Of a stretch of DNA of 64,000 nt, positions 18,293 to 27,554 are shown in pieces. The notes beneath the pieces are model-generated. The model was not told where the DNA came from, did not search any database, and was given only the letters and a program-made list of their open reading frames with translations. Origin of the DNA: Flavobacterium sp. (GTDB taxonomy: Bacteria; Bacteroidota; Bacteroidia; Flavobacteriales; Flavobacteriaceae); assembly GCA_014379405.1 (NCBI GenBank), contig JACMLU010000010.1, positions 308,532-372,531 of the forward strand, in the 5' to 3' direction. The position numbers and the translations under genes are program-made. Numbering within the stretch: position 1 is the first letter of the stretch; every line of letters begins with the position of its first letter.

Positions 18293-18330
18293 AAAATCTG
18301 ATTTTCATATTGAATTGAAAATCAGATTTT
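18293..18330 (-). terminator. Terminator of the alpha-galactosidase-like gene
   Basis: Perfect 15-bp stem (18293-18307 with 18316-18330) and 8-base loop, followed by a T run on the - strand. It lies 15 bp after the stop codon. Confidence 0.8.
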
Positions 18331-18344
18331 TAAAATATAAGTAC

Positions 18345-20684
18345 TTATTGTTTAACGAATTTGAAGTTTTGCACTCCTTCTGAAGTCGTAACTTTTACCA
18401 CATAAACACCTTTATTAAGACGACTAACAGCTACCTCGGAACTAATCATATCTTCGGCTACAACAGTAGTTTTCTTTACCTCTTTTCCGGCGTTGTCGTA
18501 TATAGAGATAGCAACAGGGCCGTTAATTGAGTGGTTGAATTTTATTCTAAAGCTTGCTGATGTAGGATTTGGGAAAATATAGCTGGTTGCTGTATTTTCC
18601 TTATTGTCATCGATGCCTAATATTGATTTTTGAATAGAATAAAAAGCGGCATCAGCTGCAGGCAGTTGAACGCTTAGTGTGCCCTGTGCTACGCCTGTGT
18701 TGCCAGAATACAATTCTTTAACCGTATAACTTCCCGAGTCTAAGCCTACACGGCTTAAATCGACGATATTGGTTACTGAAGTATTGCCATAGTTAAATAC
18801 AGCTACGTAAGTAACACCATTGTATTTTGCCGAGAAAACATTAGATGCGGTGGTACCGGTGTTACCATCGGCAGGAATAAAATGCACATCTGCACGAGCA
18901 ATATCCATAACTGACTTATTTTGCAACAAATTTTTTGCTATAGCTTGCTGAGGCCCTAAAAGGGAGTAGTCATCGCCATTTTGTACATAACCCGTGACTA
19001 TAGAACTTAGTAGTCTGGCACGATTTTCTCCTGGAGTAGCTACTCCTCCATAAACCTCGCCAAATACCACATTATCAGCATCCAAATAATCGTATATTTG
19101 ATTTTGCCACCAACCATAAGTAGTACTGTTAAGAGTATATTCGCTAGAATCTATTTTATTATAGGCATCGCAGGCAATACGACGCAAATGCGCATATGGA
19201 CCCGTTGCCATATTAGGAGCTATTGCCACATCAACCAGCATATTTGCTTCATTCAGAAGACCTGTTAAATACTTCATACCATCATGGTAAGCTTCCATCC
19301 CGGTATGTATTTCCCAGTTGTTAAATTGGTCGGCTTCTATACTGCCATGGATCAAAAAGTCTAGTTTTATCATTTCAAATCCAGCCACTTTAAAACGATC
19401 TATATAATACTTCATTCTAGCCTTAGTTCCAGGAGCTGTAGGATCCATAGCAAGAGCATTGGTCATTGCAAAAGGCTTACCATTGACTCTCGTCCAGCAC
19501 GAAGCGTAATTATAAGGAGTGCCTTCCACCTGACGGTTATACCCGTTCCCGTCAGAGCCCGGACCGGCCCAATCCGTAAATGGAGTCCAGTAAATACCGG
19601 CTTTAAGCCCTTTGCTTTTTGCATAGTCAACAAACTGTTTCAGTTGCGGATCAGTCATATTGTCCCAAAATGAATCAATATCTATGTACAGTGTGTTGTC
19701 TTCGGTTCTGAATCCCGGACAATCCGTATAAAAAAAGTCTACAATAGCCATAACTTTAGCTAAGGTTACATGCTGCTGCATCGTATTGGTACCCCAACTG
19801 TTCCAGCCTACAGGCTTAGGTTTAGTCCAGTCAAAAATGTATTTGGGCTGTATAGCCGCGTCGGCTCTTGCATATTCCTCAAGGCCTGTTCGCCAGTCGT
19901 TGTTAGTGCCTATAAACACCTTAGGCGAAGCGCAGCTCTCTTGATCAACCCCTACCCAGCCGTGTCCGCGTTTGTCTCTGGTCACGGCTTGATCTGTCCA
20001 TCCCACAATAACCGAAACATTGGCGGATGATGCAGTGGCACCTACAACATTAATACCGGTTTTCCATAGACTTTGATCGATAGATCCGATAACCAAGCTC
20101 TTGCGGCTGTCATTGTTGTAAATACTGGTAACCTCAGAAGACGTAAAATCGGCCGTGGCGAGCGGGGAAGCATCATAGCGAGCCCATGTGTCGTTATCAT
20201 AAGGCACGTTTAAAGCTCTGGTGTCTCCACTACCAAAGTCTGGCGTTACCACAGCACCTGCTAATGGCGACATTTTATAACAGTTCGACCCCACACCGGT
20301 AAGAACGACCTGTACCGCTAGGTAATCTTTACCAGTATAGGTATAAAAAATTTGTTGCATACCCAGCGTGTAAGTACTTTTGCTTAAAGTAAAAATGTGC
20401 TTCGTTCCGCTGCCAATATTATCCGAAAAGGCTTCTGATGTGTAGACTGCCGTAGTGAAATTAGTGCTCAGAAACGTTAGGTCGCTAAAGGCTTGAGCTG
20501 TTGCGGCGGAAATCACCTTCACGCCATTGAATGTTACGTCGTACTTCTTTGTACTGGCATCGTAAACTACGGTGTTGTTCGTGCCGAAAGAAATTGTCTG
20601 AGCCGAACCGTACATTGCTAGTAATAAAAATGTTAGGGTAAAGCGCAGTTTACTAAAAAAATCTTTTTTTGTATTTTTTTGCAT
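18345..20684 (-). CDS. Secreted alpha-galactosidase-like glycoside hydrolase (clan GH-D type) with T9SS tail
   Basis: 779-residue enzyme with a signal peptide (cleavage after YGSAQ). An N-terminal beta domain is followed by a (beta/alpha)8 barrel with PVGWNSWG, YIDIDSFWDN, AGIYWTPFTDW and the nucleophile region MIKLDFL (Asp442), as in GH27/GH36 melibiases, then RRIACDAYNKID, a beta-sandwich, and a T9SS sorting tail from SYIFPNPTSASF to FKFVKQ. It should remove alpha-galactosyl residues at the cell surface. The 23502 gene encodes a close relative without the tail. Exact GH family is uncertain. The DNA looks richer in G and C than the flanking genes. It shares its promoter element with three other units of the locus. 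Confidence 0.82.
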   Translation of the reverse strand: MQKNTKKDFFSKLRFTLTFLLLAMYGSAQTISFGTNNTVVYDASTKKYDVTFNGVKVISAATAQAFSDLTFLSTNFTTAVYTSEAFSDNIGSGTKHIFTLSKSTYTLGMQQIFYTYTGKDYLAVQVVLTGVGSNCYKMSPLAGAVVTPDFGSGDTRALNVPYDNDTWARYDASPLATADFTSSEVTSIYNNDSRKSLVIGSIDQSLWKTGINVVGATASSANVSVIVGWTDQAVTRDKRGHGWVGVDQESCASPKVFIGTNNDWRTGLEEYARADAAIQPKYIFDWTKPKPVGWNSWGTNTMQQHVTLAKVMAIVDFFYTDCPGFRTEDNTLYIDIDSFWDNMTDPQLKQFVDYAKSKGLKAGIYWTPFTDWAGPGSDGNGYNRQVEGTPYNYASCWTRVNGKPFAMTNALAMDPTAPGTKARMKYYIDRFKVAGFEMIKLDFLIHGSIEADQFNNWEIHTGMEAYHDGMKYLTGLLNEANMLVDVAIAPNMATGPYAHLRRIACDAYNKIDSSEYTLNSTTYGWWQNQIYDYLDADNVVFGEVYGGVATPGENRARLLSSIVTGYVQNGDDYSLLGPQQAIAKNLLQNKSVMDIARADVHFIPADGNTGTTASNVFSAKYNGVTYVAVFNYGNTSVTNIVDLSRVGLDSGSYTVKELYSGNTGVAQGTLSVQLPAADAAFYSIQKSILGIDDNKENTATSYIFPNPTSASFRIKFNHSINGPVAISIYDNAGKEVKKTTVVAEDMISSEVAVSRLNKGVYVVKVTTSEGVQNFKFVKQ

Positions 20685-20719
20685 AATAATTTATTTTATT
20701 TTATTTTTCAAGACGTAGT

Positions 20720-20769
20720 CCTATACTATACTGTGCTACAATGTTATGAAAAATATCTGGATACCCAAA
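20720..20769 (-). promoter_or_regulatory. Promoter with locus-wide operator element (18345 gene)
   Basis: On the - strand TTTG (20766-20769), 19 bp, and TAACATTG (20739-20746) form a Bacteroidota promoter. GTAGCACAGTATAGTATA overlaps the end of the -7 box and the expected start site. The same element occurs upstream of 22493, 23502 and 32949. Confidence 0.65.
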
Positions 20770-20915
20770 CAAAAAACAGAAAAAAAACTAAACTACTTTT
20801 TGTTATTAGTTAATTTACTATATGATTATCTGCCGTTTAAGCGACTCTCCAATGAGCCTTCCTAAATTGAGGGATTCAGGCCAAACGTCCTGAGACGGGA
20901 AGTTACGAAACCAAA

Positions 20916-21018
20916 ATTGCGCCATAGCCAACGATTTCAACTGTTGGGCGCAATACAAGGGGAAATAATATTAAAAAAAATGGACTTACAATACGTCCCC
21001 CACGGTTGAAACCGTGGG
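20916..21018. repeat. REP-like pair of GC-rich hairpins
   Basis: Two palindromes in an otherwise AT-rich spacer: 20916-20954 (outer arms ATTGCGC/GCGCAAT with inner CCAAC/GTTGG) and 20999-21018 (CCCACGGTT with its complement and a 2-base loop). Neither has a T run in the right place, so they look like REP/BIME-type or IS200-like subterminal hairpins rather than terminators. The rest of 20770-21174 shows no gene. Confidence 0.45.
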
Positions 21019-21174
21019 CAATGGCCACAATGTAGACAAACTATATCTTTAACTAAAAAATCCATACCAATCAGGAGAGAACACACAAGATGCTTACACA
21101 AAACATATCAACACAGCTATATGCACAAAAACCAATATACAGTATTTTTTATAGCAATAGCTATAAAAACAAAT

Positions 21175-21208
21175 ATCCCGATCTTCAATTTGCATTGAAG
21201 ACCAGGAT
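21175..21208 (-). terminator. Hairpin downstream of the CBM gene
   Basis: A 15-base stem with few mismatches (21175-21189 with 21194-21208), loop TTGC, lying 26 bp after the stop of the - strand gene. The T-rich stretch is better on the + strand, so direction is uncertain. Confidence 0.5.
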
Positions 21209-21233
21209 TTTTTTAAAATGAATATTTATTTTT

Positions 21234-22493
21234 CTAATTTTTAACAAATTTAAAGCTTTGTACCGCTTTATCTGCTGTTGTAACTTTTACCACATAAGCA
21301 CCGTTAGTAAGACCGCTTACTGGTACCTCTGTACTAATCATATCGCTAGCAACAACATTACCTTTCCATACTTGTTTTCCAGTCATGTCGTGCACAGATA
21401 TTGCGACTGGGCCATTAACAGCTTGGTTGAAGTTTACCTTGAAACTTGATGATGCAGGATTGGGGAAAATAAAACTTCCTGCTATAGTTTTCTTGTTATC
21501 AAGAATGCCTAATGCCGCTGATTTCTTCACCGTAATTCTATCTAAGTTAGGCCCCATCTCATCGTAGGCTTGATACCAATGGTTACCCCAAGTGAAGTAA
21601 TTATCTCCCTCAATTAGCTGTACATTTATAGTTTTAGTTGTCATGGTATTTCCTTCTGAAGTAGCAGGAAGCATAACATCTAGAACGGCGTTATCAATTC
21701 CTAAGCGAACTGCTTGTGCAACACCATTCTTTCCGTAACCAGAAGAGTAAGATACTTCAATGTCATACATACCAGCTGTCGGTACATTAACTACCATCTC
21801 AACAACCCCCCATCTACCAACTTGCTTAACCGCTGCGCCCGAAGAATTAAAAACGTATCCTTCTACCGCCGCGTTATTAGTCGTTAACGGCGCAGGAACT
21901 ATGCTCAAATCTTCTTCGCGTACAAATGTCGACGGACGAGTTGCAAACTCGAATTCATAAGTTCTAGTCGTTGGTTCCGTTCCTGGTGTCAAAACAATTT
22001 TATCTAAGGCATAGGGACCCCACTCGCTATAATTTCCTGCCTCTCCATTCGGGCAATGATAGTCTCCCCATTTCAGGACATTAGCTCCAGACTTTAGGTA
22101 TATACTTATACTTTTAGTAGTCACCTCATACCATTCCCCAGTCTTTGGAAGCGGAATTTGTACCTTATAGTCTGAATTAACAGTTAGGAGAACTGCATTT
22201 TTGTCACCAGTAGCATAGGATAATTCCAAGTTATACCAACCTGCCGCTGCCACGTTAACATTCATTACAGAAGCCCCCCATTTACCAATATTCTTCACTA
22301 CGGTGCCCGAACGATACCAAAAGTCGTTCTGAAGGTCTATCGCCGCGTTATTAGTCCCTTGGGATGTATTTGATGTAATATCGGAAGCTTCGAACTCATA
22401 AGTTTGAGCCGAACCCGCCATCGCTGCTAATAACAATGCCATGGTAAGGCCTGTTTTTACAAAAAAATTTTTTTGAGTAATTTTTTCTTTCAT
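21234..22493 (-). CDS. Secreted protein with two carbohydrate-binding-like modules and a T9SS tail
   Basis: 419 residues without a catalytic domain. After the signal peptide (ending GSAQ) come two similar modules: residues ~31-175, beginning YEFEASDITSNTS, and ~180-325, beginning YEFEFATRPS. Each has a GRWG/GKWGASVM-type core, a Y-x-L/I-x-V/L-S-Y-x-x-G strand and a final LDRI/LDKIVL strand, as in CBM6/CBM35-like beta-sandwiches. The last ~90 residues are a T9SS sorting domain nearly the same as that of the 18345 enzyme. It may be a surface glycan-binding protein that helps hold substrate for the secreted galactosidase. The CBM family is judged by eye. It has its own promoter with the locus-wide element. 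Confidence 0.7.
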   Translation of the reverse strand: MKEKITQKNFFVKTGLTMALLLAAMAGSAQTYEFEASDITSNTSQGTNNAAIDLQNDFWYRSGTVVKNIGKWGASVMNVNVAAAGWYNLELSYATGDKNAVLLTVNSDYKVQIPLPKTGEWYEVTTKSISIYLKSGANVLKWGDYHCPNGEAGNYSEWGPYALDKIVLTPGTEPTTRTYEFEFATRPSTFVREEDLSIVPAPLTTNNAAVEGYVFNSSGAAVKQVGRWGVVEMVVNVPTAGMYDIEVSYSSGYGKNGVAQAVRLGIDNAVLDVMLPATSEGNTMTTKTINVQLIEGDNYFTWGNHWYQAYDEMGPNLDRITVKKSAALGILDNKKTIAGSFIFPNPASSSFKVNFNQAVNGPVAISVHDMTGKQVWKGNVVASDMISTEVPVSGLTNGAYVVKVTTADKAVQSFKFVKN

Positions 22494-22521
22494 AATAAAT
22501 TAGTTAAAGTTTAAAATATAA

Positions 22522-22549
22522 TACTATACTATTCTGTGCTACAATAATA
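22522..22549 (-). promoter_or_regulatory. -7 box and locus-wide operator element (21234 gene)
   Basis: On the - strand TATTATTG (22542-22549) runs into GTAGCACAGAATAGTATA, the same element as at 20720. A -33 TTTG at 19 bp is not evident. Confidence 0.6.
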
Positions 22550-23434
22550 CAAAAAATATAAATATACTGATAAAAATATATGATTTAATTTGCTAGCCAC
22601 AATTTTTTTGAACGAAAAAAAATAACAGAGTGTTCATAATGTACTGAATGGTAGTGTTTTGATGTCGGATGATAATTAAAATTTCGACATTAATTATTGC
22701 AATAATTTTTTTAGTATTTGAGGTTATTATAACTAAAATTCTAATTAAACGAAGTCGATAAAATGGAATAAAAACTTTTTTTGTTTCTAAAAGCATCTGG
22801 AATTGGATAAACATCTCGATCTATTGTACTTGAAGATGGTTTATCTTGGGTTATTTTATGTTTTTTTTCTGCTATAATTGCAGTCGCATTTTGTAAGTAT
22901 GAATTTGAATGCGCTTCTTTATAGGGATTTAAAACTTGAATTTTGGTCAAAATACTTGGGTTGACTCCGGTTTATAGCAACAAATTATTTTGGCAGCCTA
23001 TTTCGGTATCATTAAATAAACTGTGAATTGTTGCGCTATTTTCAGTGTCTTAGATTTATTATATTTCAATTGAGCGGTTTTTTCTGTTAAGGTTCGATTT
23101 GTTCTCGACTTTAATTGACTCCTAAGGTGGCTTTTTTTGTTTTACTCCTCTTTGATATTTTGGTTGTAGTAATTCATTTTTTTTAAAATTGCGTATGAAT
23201 TTAAGTATAATAAATTGGAGATTTTTAAAGCTGAATTTTATGCAAAATGCGATGGCGCATCGTAATCAAAAAGTAATGGTCAATTTGACCTTTTTTTTCA
23301 ATTTATTAAAGTTGTTGCTGTAAAATTCAGGCTTTTTATTTTTTTAAAATATATTTATTTTGTAATTAGATGTTGATTTTGTGTGTTTTAGTGTTGATTT
23401 GAGAAGGTCTTCAGGTTTTTTATTTTTTGAAATT
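22550..23434. other. 885-bp intergenic region between divergent units
   Basis: No convincing gene. It is very AT-rich. A 69-codon open stretch on the - strand (22741-22950) has no recognisable family. Small palindromes are present at ~23250-23261 (ATGCG/CGCAT) and at 23278-23290 (GGTCA/TGACC) followed by eight T, which looks like an isolated terminator. Confidence 0.4.
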
Positions 23435-23485
23435 TTTGTGAAATTAATTTTAATTCGTACCATTGTAGTATAGAATAGTATAATA
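23435..23485 (+). promoter_or_regulatory. Promoter with locus-wide operator element (23502 operon)
   Basis: TTTG at 23435-23438, exactly 19 bp, then TACCATTG at 23458-23465, followed without a gap by GTAGTATAGAATAGTATA. It has the same layout as the promoter at 20739-20769, here only 17 bp from the ATG. Confidence 0.7.
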
Positions 23486-23501
23486 GCTCAAATCTTATTT
23501 A

Positions 23502-25553
23502 ATGAAAGAAAGTTTTTTCGTGTTAAAAAAAATATTTTTATTGCTTTTATTTGTTGCGATTTTTTGCAATTTTGCTTTAGCTCAAAAAAGCATTAAAATG
23601 ACTTTTGGCAAAGGGGGTACAATTAATTATGACGTTCAACAAAAAACAATTGCTGTAAGTTATTCTGGTACTATTATTTTTTCGGGTGCAAAAGCTTCTG
23701 TTTTGGTCAATGGTACAATAATTACTGTAGATTCTTATGAGGAAGCTATTTTTGCAAAAGAATCCCTCAATGATGATTTAGGGAAAGGTTTAAAATATAC
23801 GCTTACCTATAAAGACAAAAATAATCCAACACTAATCCAAAGTTTTTATACTTATAACAATCAGTCCTATTTTATTACTCAAATCGAAATAATAAGCATC
23901 GGACAACAAATAGAAACAAATTATATTTCTCCATTAGATTTAGGAAAAATTGCTTTTGATAAAATTGAAAATCTACAGACGGTTTTTGTTCCTTATGATA
24001 ATGATGCTTTTATAAGTTATAATTCTAAGAAATTGAATAGTATTTCCCAAAATACTAGTGCCGAGGTTGGAATAGTATTCAATAATACTTCTCGTAATGG
24101 TTTTATAGTTGGCTCTCTTGAACATACTGTTTGGAAAAGTGCTGTAAAAACAATTAATCAAAACAAAGAATCATTATTTTCTGCCTGGGCGGGATATTCT
24201 GAAAAAGAAACAACACGTGATAATATTGCTCACGGAATTGTAAAAGGAGATAAAGTGTCTTCTCCAAAATTCTTCGTTGGTTATTACTCGGATTGGCGAA
24301 ATGGGATGGAAGAGTATGCAAAGACAAATCGTATTGTAGAAAAACCTTTTGTTTTCAATTGGGATAAACCAACTCCCGTAGGCTGGAATAGTTGGGGTGT
24401 TTTAATGGAAAAAATTAATTTTGATAATACCACAAAGGCAGCCGACTTTTTTGCCAATTCAATTCCGCAATTTCGTGTTGGAAACACGGCTTATATAGAT
24501 CTTGATTCATTTTGGGATAATATGGTAAAAGGTGGTTTTGCCGGTGATTTCAGTAAATTAAAAGAATTTGCAGATTATTGTAAAAGTAAAGGTTTAGAAC
24601 CAGGAGTTTATTGGGCTCCTTTTACAGATTGGGGTTGGAAAGATGGTCCAAACCGTAAAGCCGAAGGAAGTGATTATACTTTTGGAGAAATGTGGACAAA
24701 AACCGGAAATACTTACTTTGATTTTGATGGTGCCCGAGCCATAGATCCTACACATCCGGGAACTTTAAAGCGTGTGGACTATGTGATTAATAAGTTGAAA
24801 GCATGTGGTTTTAAAATGATAAAAATTGACTTTTTAGGGCACGCTGCAGCCGAATCCACTTCGTTTTACGATAAAAATGTGACTACTGGAATGCAGGCAT
24901 ATAGAGTAGGGATGGAGCATTTGGTGAACGCGCTTGACGGGCAAATGCTTATTTATGCAGCGATTTCTCCAAATATGGCCACTTCCCGTTACGCTCATAT
25001 GCGTCGCATTGCTTGTGATGCCTGGAAAACGATAGAACAAACTCAATACACTCTTAATAGTGTAAATTATGGTTGGTGGCAAACATACTCCTATGATTAT
25101 ATAGATGCAGATCACGTTGTTTTTGCTGATGTAAATGAAGGCGAGAACCGTGCCAGATTAATTTCGGCAGTAATTACGGGAACACTTATTACGGGCGATG
25201 ATTACAGTAAAGATGGGATCTGGAGTAAACGCGCAAAAGATTGGCTTCAGAATAAGGAATTGCTTGAAATTGTTGCTAATGGTGTAGCATTCCGTCCAGT
25301 TGAAGGAAATACAGGGAAATTAACTACCGAATTATTTGAACAAAAAATCGGTAAAGATTGGTATTTAGCTGTTTTTAATTACAGTAAGACCAACAATAAT
25401 TATGCGATTCCTCTGGAAAGATTGGGGATAAAGAAGGGCGGCTATAAATTGCAGGATCTTTTTACATCTGAAAATATTGATGTAAAAAGCAATACCATAA
25501 ATTTAAATCTTGGTCCCAAAGATGCTCGTTTGTTTAAAATAGTAAATCGTTAA
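23502..25553 (+). CDS. Alpha-galactosidase-like glycoside hydrolase (clan GH-D type), no sorting tail
   Basis: 683-residue exported enzyme, a clear paralogue of the 18345 product along its whole length: PVGWNSWG, YIDLDSFWDN, PGVYWAPFTDWGW, the nucleophile segment MIKIDFL (Asp443, against Asp442 in the paralogue), MRRIACDAWKTIEQTQYTLN and YGWWQ. The signal peptide is at residues ~1-28 (ending ALAQ). It lacks the T9SS tail, so it is probably periplasmic, finishing oligosaccharides imported by SusCD. It is first in an operon with an acetylesterase 4 bp later and a GH36 gene 17 bp after that. GH27 or GH36-related assignment needs a profile search. Confidence 0.83.
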   Translation: MKESFFVLKKIFLLLLFVAIFCNFALAQKSIKMTFGKGGTINYDVQQKTIAVSYSGTIIFSGAKASVLVNGTIITVDSYEEAIFAKESLNDDLGKGLKYTLTYKDKNNPTLIQSFYTYNNQSYFITQIEIISIGQQIETNYISPLDLGKIAFDKIENLQTVFVPYDNDAFISYNSKKLNSISQNTSAEVGIVFNNTSRNGFIVGSLEHTVWKSAVKTINQNKESLFSAWAGYSEKETTRDNIAHGIVKGDKVSSPKFFVGYYSDWRNGMEEYAKTNRIVEKPFVFNWDKPTPVGWNSWGVLMEKINFDNTTKAADFFANSIPQFRVGNTAYIDLDSFWDNMVKGGFAGDFSKLKEFADYCKSKGLEPGVYWAPFTDWGWKDGPNRKAEGSDYTFGEMWTKTGNTYFDFDGARAIDPTHPGTLKRVDYVINKLKACGFKMIKIDFLGHAAAESTSFYDKNVTTGMQAYRVGMEHLVNALDGQMLIYAAISPNMATSRYAHMRRIACDAWKTIEQTQYTLNSVNYGWWQTYSYDYIDADHVVFADVNEGENRARLISAVITGTLITGDDYSKDGIWSKRAKDWLQNKELLEIVANGVAFRPVEGNTGKLTTELFEQKIGKDWYLAVFNYSKTNNNYAIPLERLGIKKGGYKLQDLFTSENIDVKSNTINLNLGPKDARLFKIVNR

Positions 25554-25557
25554 TTGA

Positions 25558-27537
25558 ATGCGCATGAAAAAACATTTTTTTAAGAAAACAATCCTTTTTG
25601 TGACATTGTTTAGTCTTGCATCAAATGCAGTAAATGCTACTGTAATTTTGCCTTCTTTTTTTACCGACAATATGGTGCTGCAACAAAAGAGTTCAGTTCC
25701 ATTTTGGGGAAAAAGCAACGAAAAATCGATAGCAATTGTAACTTCCTGGAATAAAAAAACATATACGGCCAAAGTAGTAAATGGTAATTGGAAGGTGGTT
25801 TTCAAAACCCCGAATTATGGAGGGCCTTTTACAATTACGATAAATGACGGAGCTGTAAGAACGCTGACTAATATTTTAATTGGTGAAGTTTGGCTATGTT
25901 CTGGGCAAAGTAATATGGAAATGCCATTGGAAGGTTGGGGAAAAATTAATAATTATAAAGGAGAGATAGAAAACGCCAATTATCCGCAGATACGATTATT
26001 GCAGGCAGAACATTTAGAAAGCACTTTACCGTTAAACACGCTTCAAGTCCAACATGACGGATGGAATGTATGCAGTTCTAAAACGATTGGCGATTTTAGT
26101 GCTACAGCTTATTTTTTTGCCAAAAAGATTTTCAATGAGAAACATATTCCTATTGGATTAATACATTCTTCTTGGGGTGGAACGCTTATAGAAGCTTGGA
26201 CAAGTTCAGGAGCGATATCCTCTATACAAGATTTTGAAGCCGAAATTCAGGCGATGAAATCAGAAACCAATAAGGAAGCATTGCAACAAAAATATAATGC
26301 TGATATGGTTTTATGGGAAAAGAAACTTATTAATGCTGATAAGGGAATGCAGGATGGAAAGGCAATTTGGTCTACAGCCAATTTTGACGATACTTCCTGG
26401 AAAACGATGCAATTGCCTGCTTTCTTTGAAAATAAAGGATTGCCAAATTTTGATGGAGTAGTTTGGTTTCAAAAAAAGGTAACACTCTCTGAAATTAGTA
26501 TTGACTTTAGCCTAAGTTATTATTCAGATGATGACGATATGATTTGGGTAAATGGCAATTATATTGGTGAAACCAAAGGTTATAATGTTGAGCGCCATTA
26601 TACTATTCCATCGAAATTTATGAAAAAGGGGGAAAATATAATAACCATCAGAGTATTTGACGGGGCAGGGAACGGCGGTATTTACGGTGAAGAAAATTTC
26701 TCGCTAAAATCAGGACAGGAATCTATTTCATTAGCAGGAGAATGGAAATATAATATTGGTGCAGATATTAAAGATTTGCCTGCAAAACCTTATCTGGCGC
26801 AGGGGCAAAACAGACCGAGTTCGATATACAATGCGATGATAGCACCTTTATTAAGTTATAAAATAAAAGGAGTGATATGGTATCAGGGAGAAAGCAATGC
26901 GGAACGAGCGTATCAATATCAAAAGTTATTCCCGTTGTTGATAAATGATTGGAGAGATAAATTTGAGGATAAAGATTTGCCGTTTTTATTTGTTCAGTTG
27001 GCAAATTATAAGCAGCAAAGACAAATGCCTGGAGATTCAGATTGGGCAGAGCTGCGAGAAGCACAATTCAATACTTTGAAATTAGTGCCTAACACCGGAA
27101 TGGCTGTTACTACAGATATTGGAAACGGCGAAGATATACATCCTAAAAACAAACAAGAAGTTGGAAGTCGTTTGGCAAATATTGCTTTAGCAAAAGTATA
27201 TAATACTAAAATTGATTATTCCGGGCCACTTTATAAATCATATACTATAAAAGCAAATGTGGTAATGATAGATTTTGACTTTAATGAAAATATCAGAGGT
27301 CATGATATTGGGTTAAAAGGTTTTTCTATTGCCGGATCAGATAAAAAGTTTTATTGGGCCGACGCAAAAATTGTAAACGGCAAGGTTGAAGTGTATTCGC
27401 CTGAAGTGCCAAATCCAGTAGCGGTTCGCTATAATTGGGCGGATAATCCTAACGGAAATTTAAGCAATGCATCAGGTTTACCAGCATCATCATTTAGAAC
27501 AGATAACTGGCCAGGAATTACACAAGAAAAGAAATAG
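25558..27537 (+). CDS. SGNH-type acetylesterase (sialate O-acetylesterase-like)
   Basis: 659-residue exported esterase; start at 25558, with a second ATG two codons on. After the signal peptide (ending AVNAT), LPSFFTDNMVLQQKS opens the N-terminal beta domain. Block I is LCSGQSNMEMPLEGW with the nucleophile Ser, then WGGTLIEAW, a GH2-like jelly-roll insert (about 270-410), the canonical GVIWYQGESNAER and the Asp/His block GEDIHPKNKQEVG. It is similar in layout to the 9438 product. Lying between two alpha-galactosidase genes, it probably removes acetyl groups that block glycosidases on an acetylated galactoside. The name sialate esterase reflects the family, not evidence for sialic acid. Confidence 0.87.
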   Translation: MRMKKHFFKKTILFVTLFSLASNAVNATVILPSFFTDNMVLQQKSSVPFWGKSNEKSIAIVTSWNKKTYTAKVVNGNWKVVFKTPNYGGPFTITINDGAVRTLTNILIGEVWLCSGQSNMEMPLEGWGKINNYKGEIENANYPQIRLLQAEHLESTLPLNTLQVQHDGWNVCSSKTIGDFSATAYFFAKKIFNEKHIPIGLIHSSWGGTLIEAWTSSGAISSIQDFEAEIQAMKSETNKEALQQKYNADMVLWEKKLINADKGMQDGKAIWSTANFDDTSWKTMQLPAFFENKGLPNFDGVVWFQKKVTLSEISIDFSLSYYSDDDDMIWVNGNYIGETKGYNVERHYTIPSKFMKKGENIITIRVFDGAGNGGIYGEENFSLKSGQESISLAGEWKYNIGADIKDLPAKPYLAQGQNRPSSIYNAMIAPLLSYKIKGVIWYQGESNAERAYQYQKLFPLLINDWRDKFEDKDLPFLFVQLANYKQQRQMPGDSDWAELREAQFNTLKLVPNTGMAVTTDIGNGEDIHPKNKQEVGSRLANIALAKVYNTKIDYSGPLYKSYTIKANVVMIDFDFNENIRGHDIGLKGFSIAGSDKKFYWADAKIVNGKVEVYSPEVPNPVAVRYNWADNPNGNLSNASGLPASSFRTDNWPGITQEKK

Positions 27538-27554
27538 AATTAATATATAATAAA

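Noticed and set aside
23250..23298. Possible riboswitch or CRISPR-like structure in the 1-kb spacer
   Set aside because: Only two isolated small palindromes and a T run; no repeated unit with spacers and no conserved riboswitch core.
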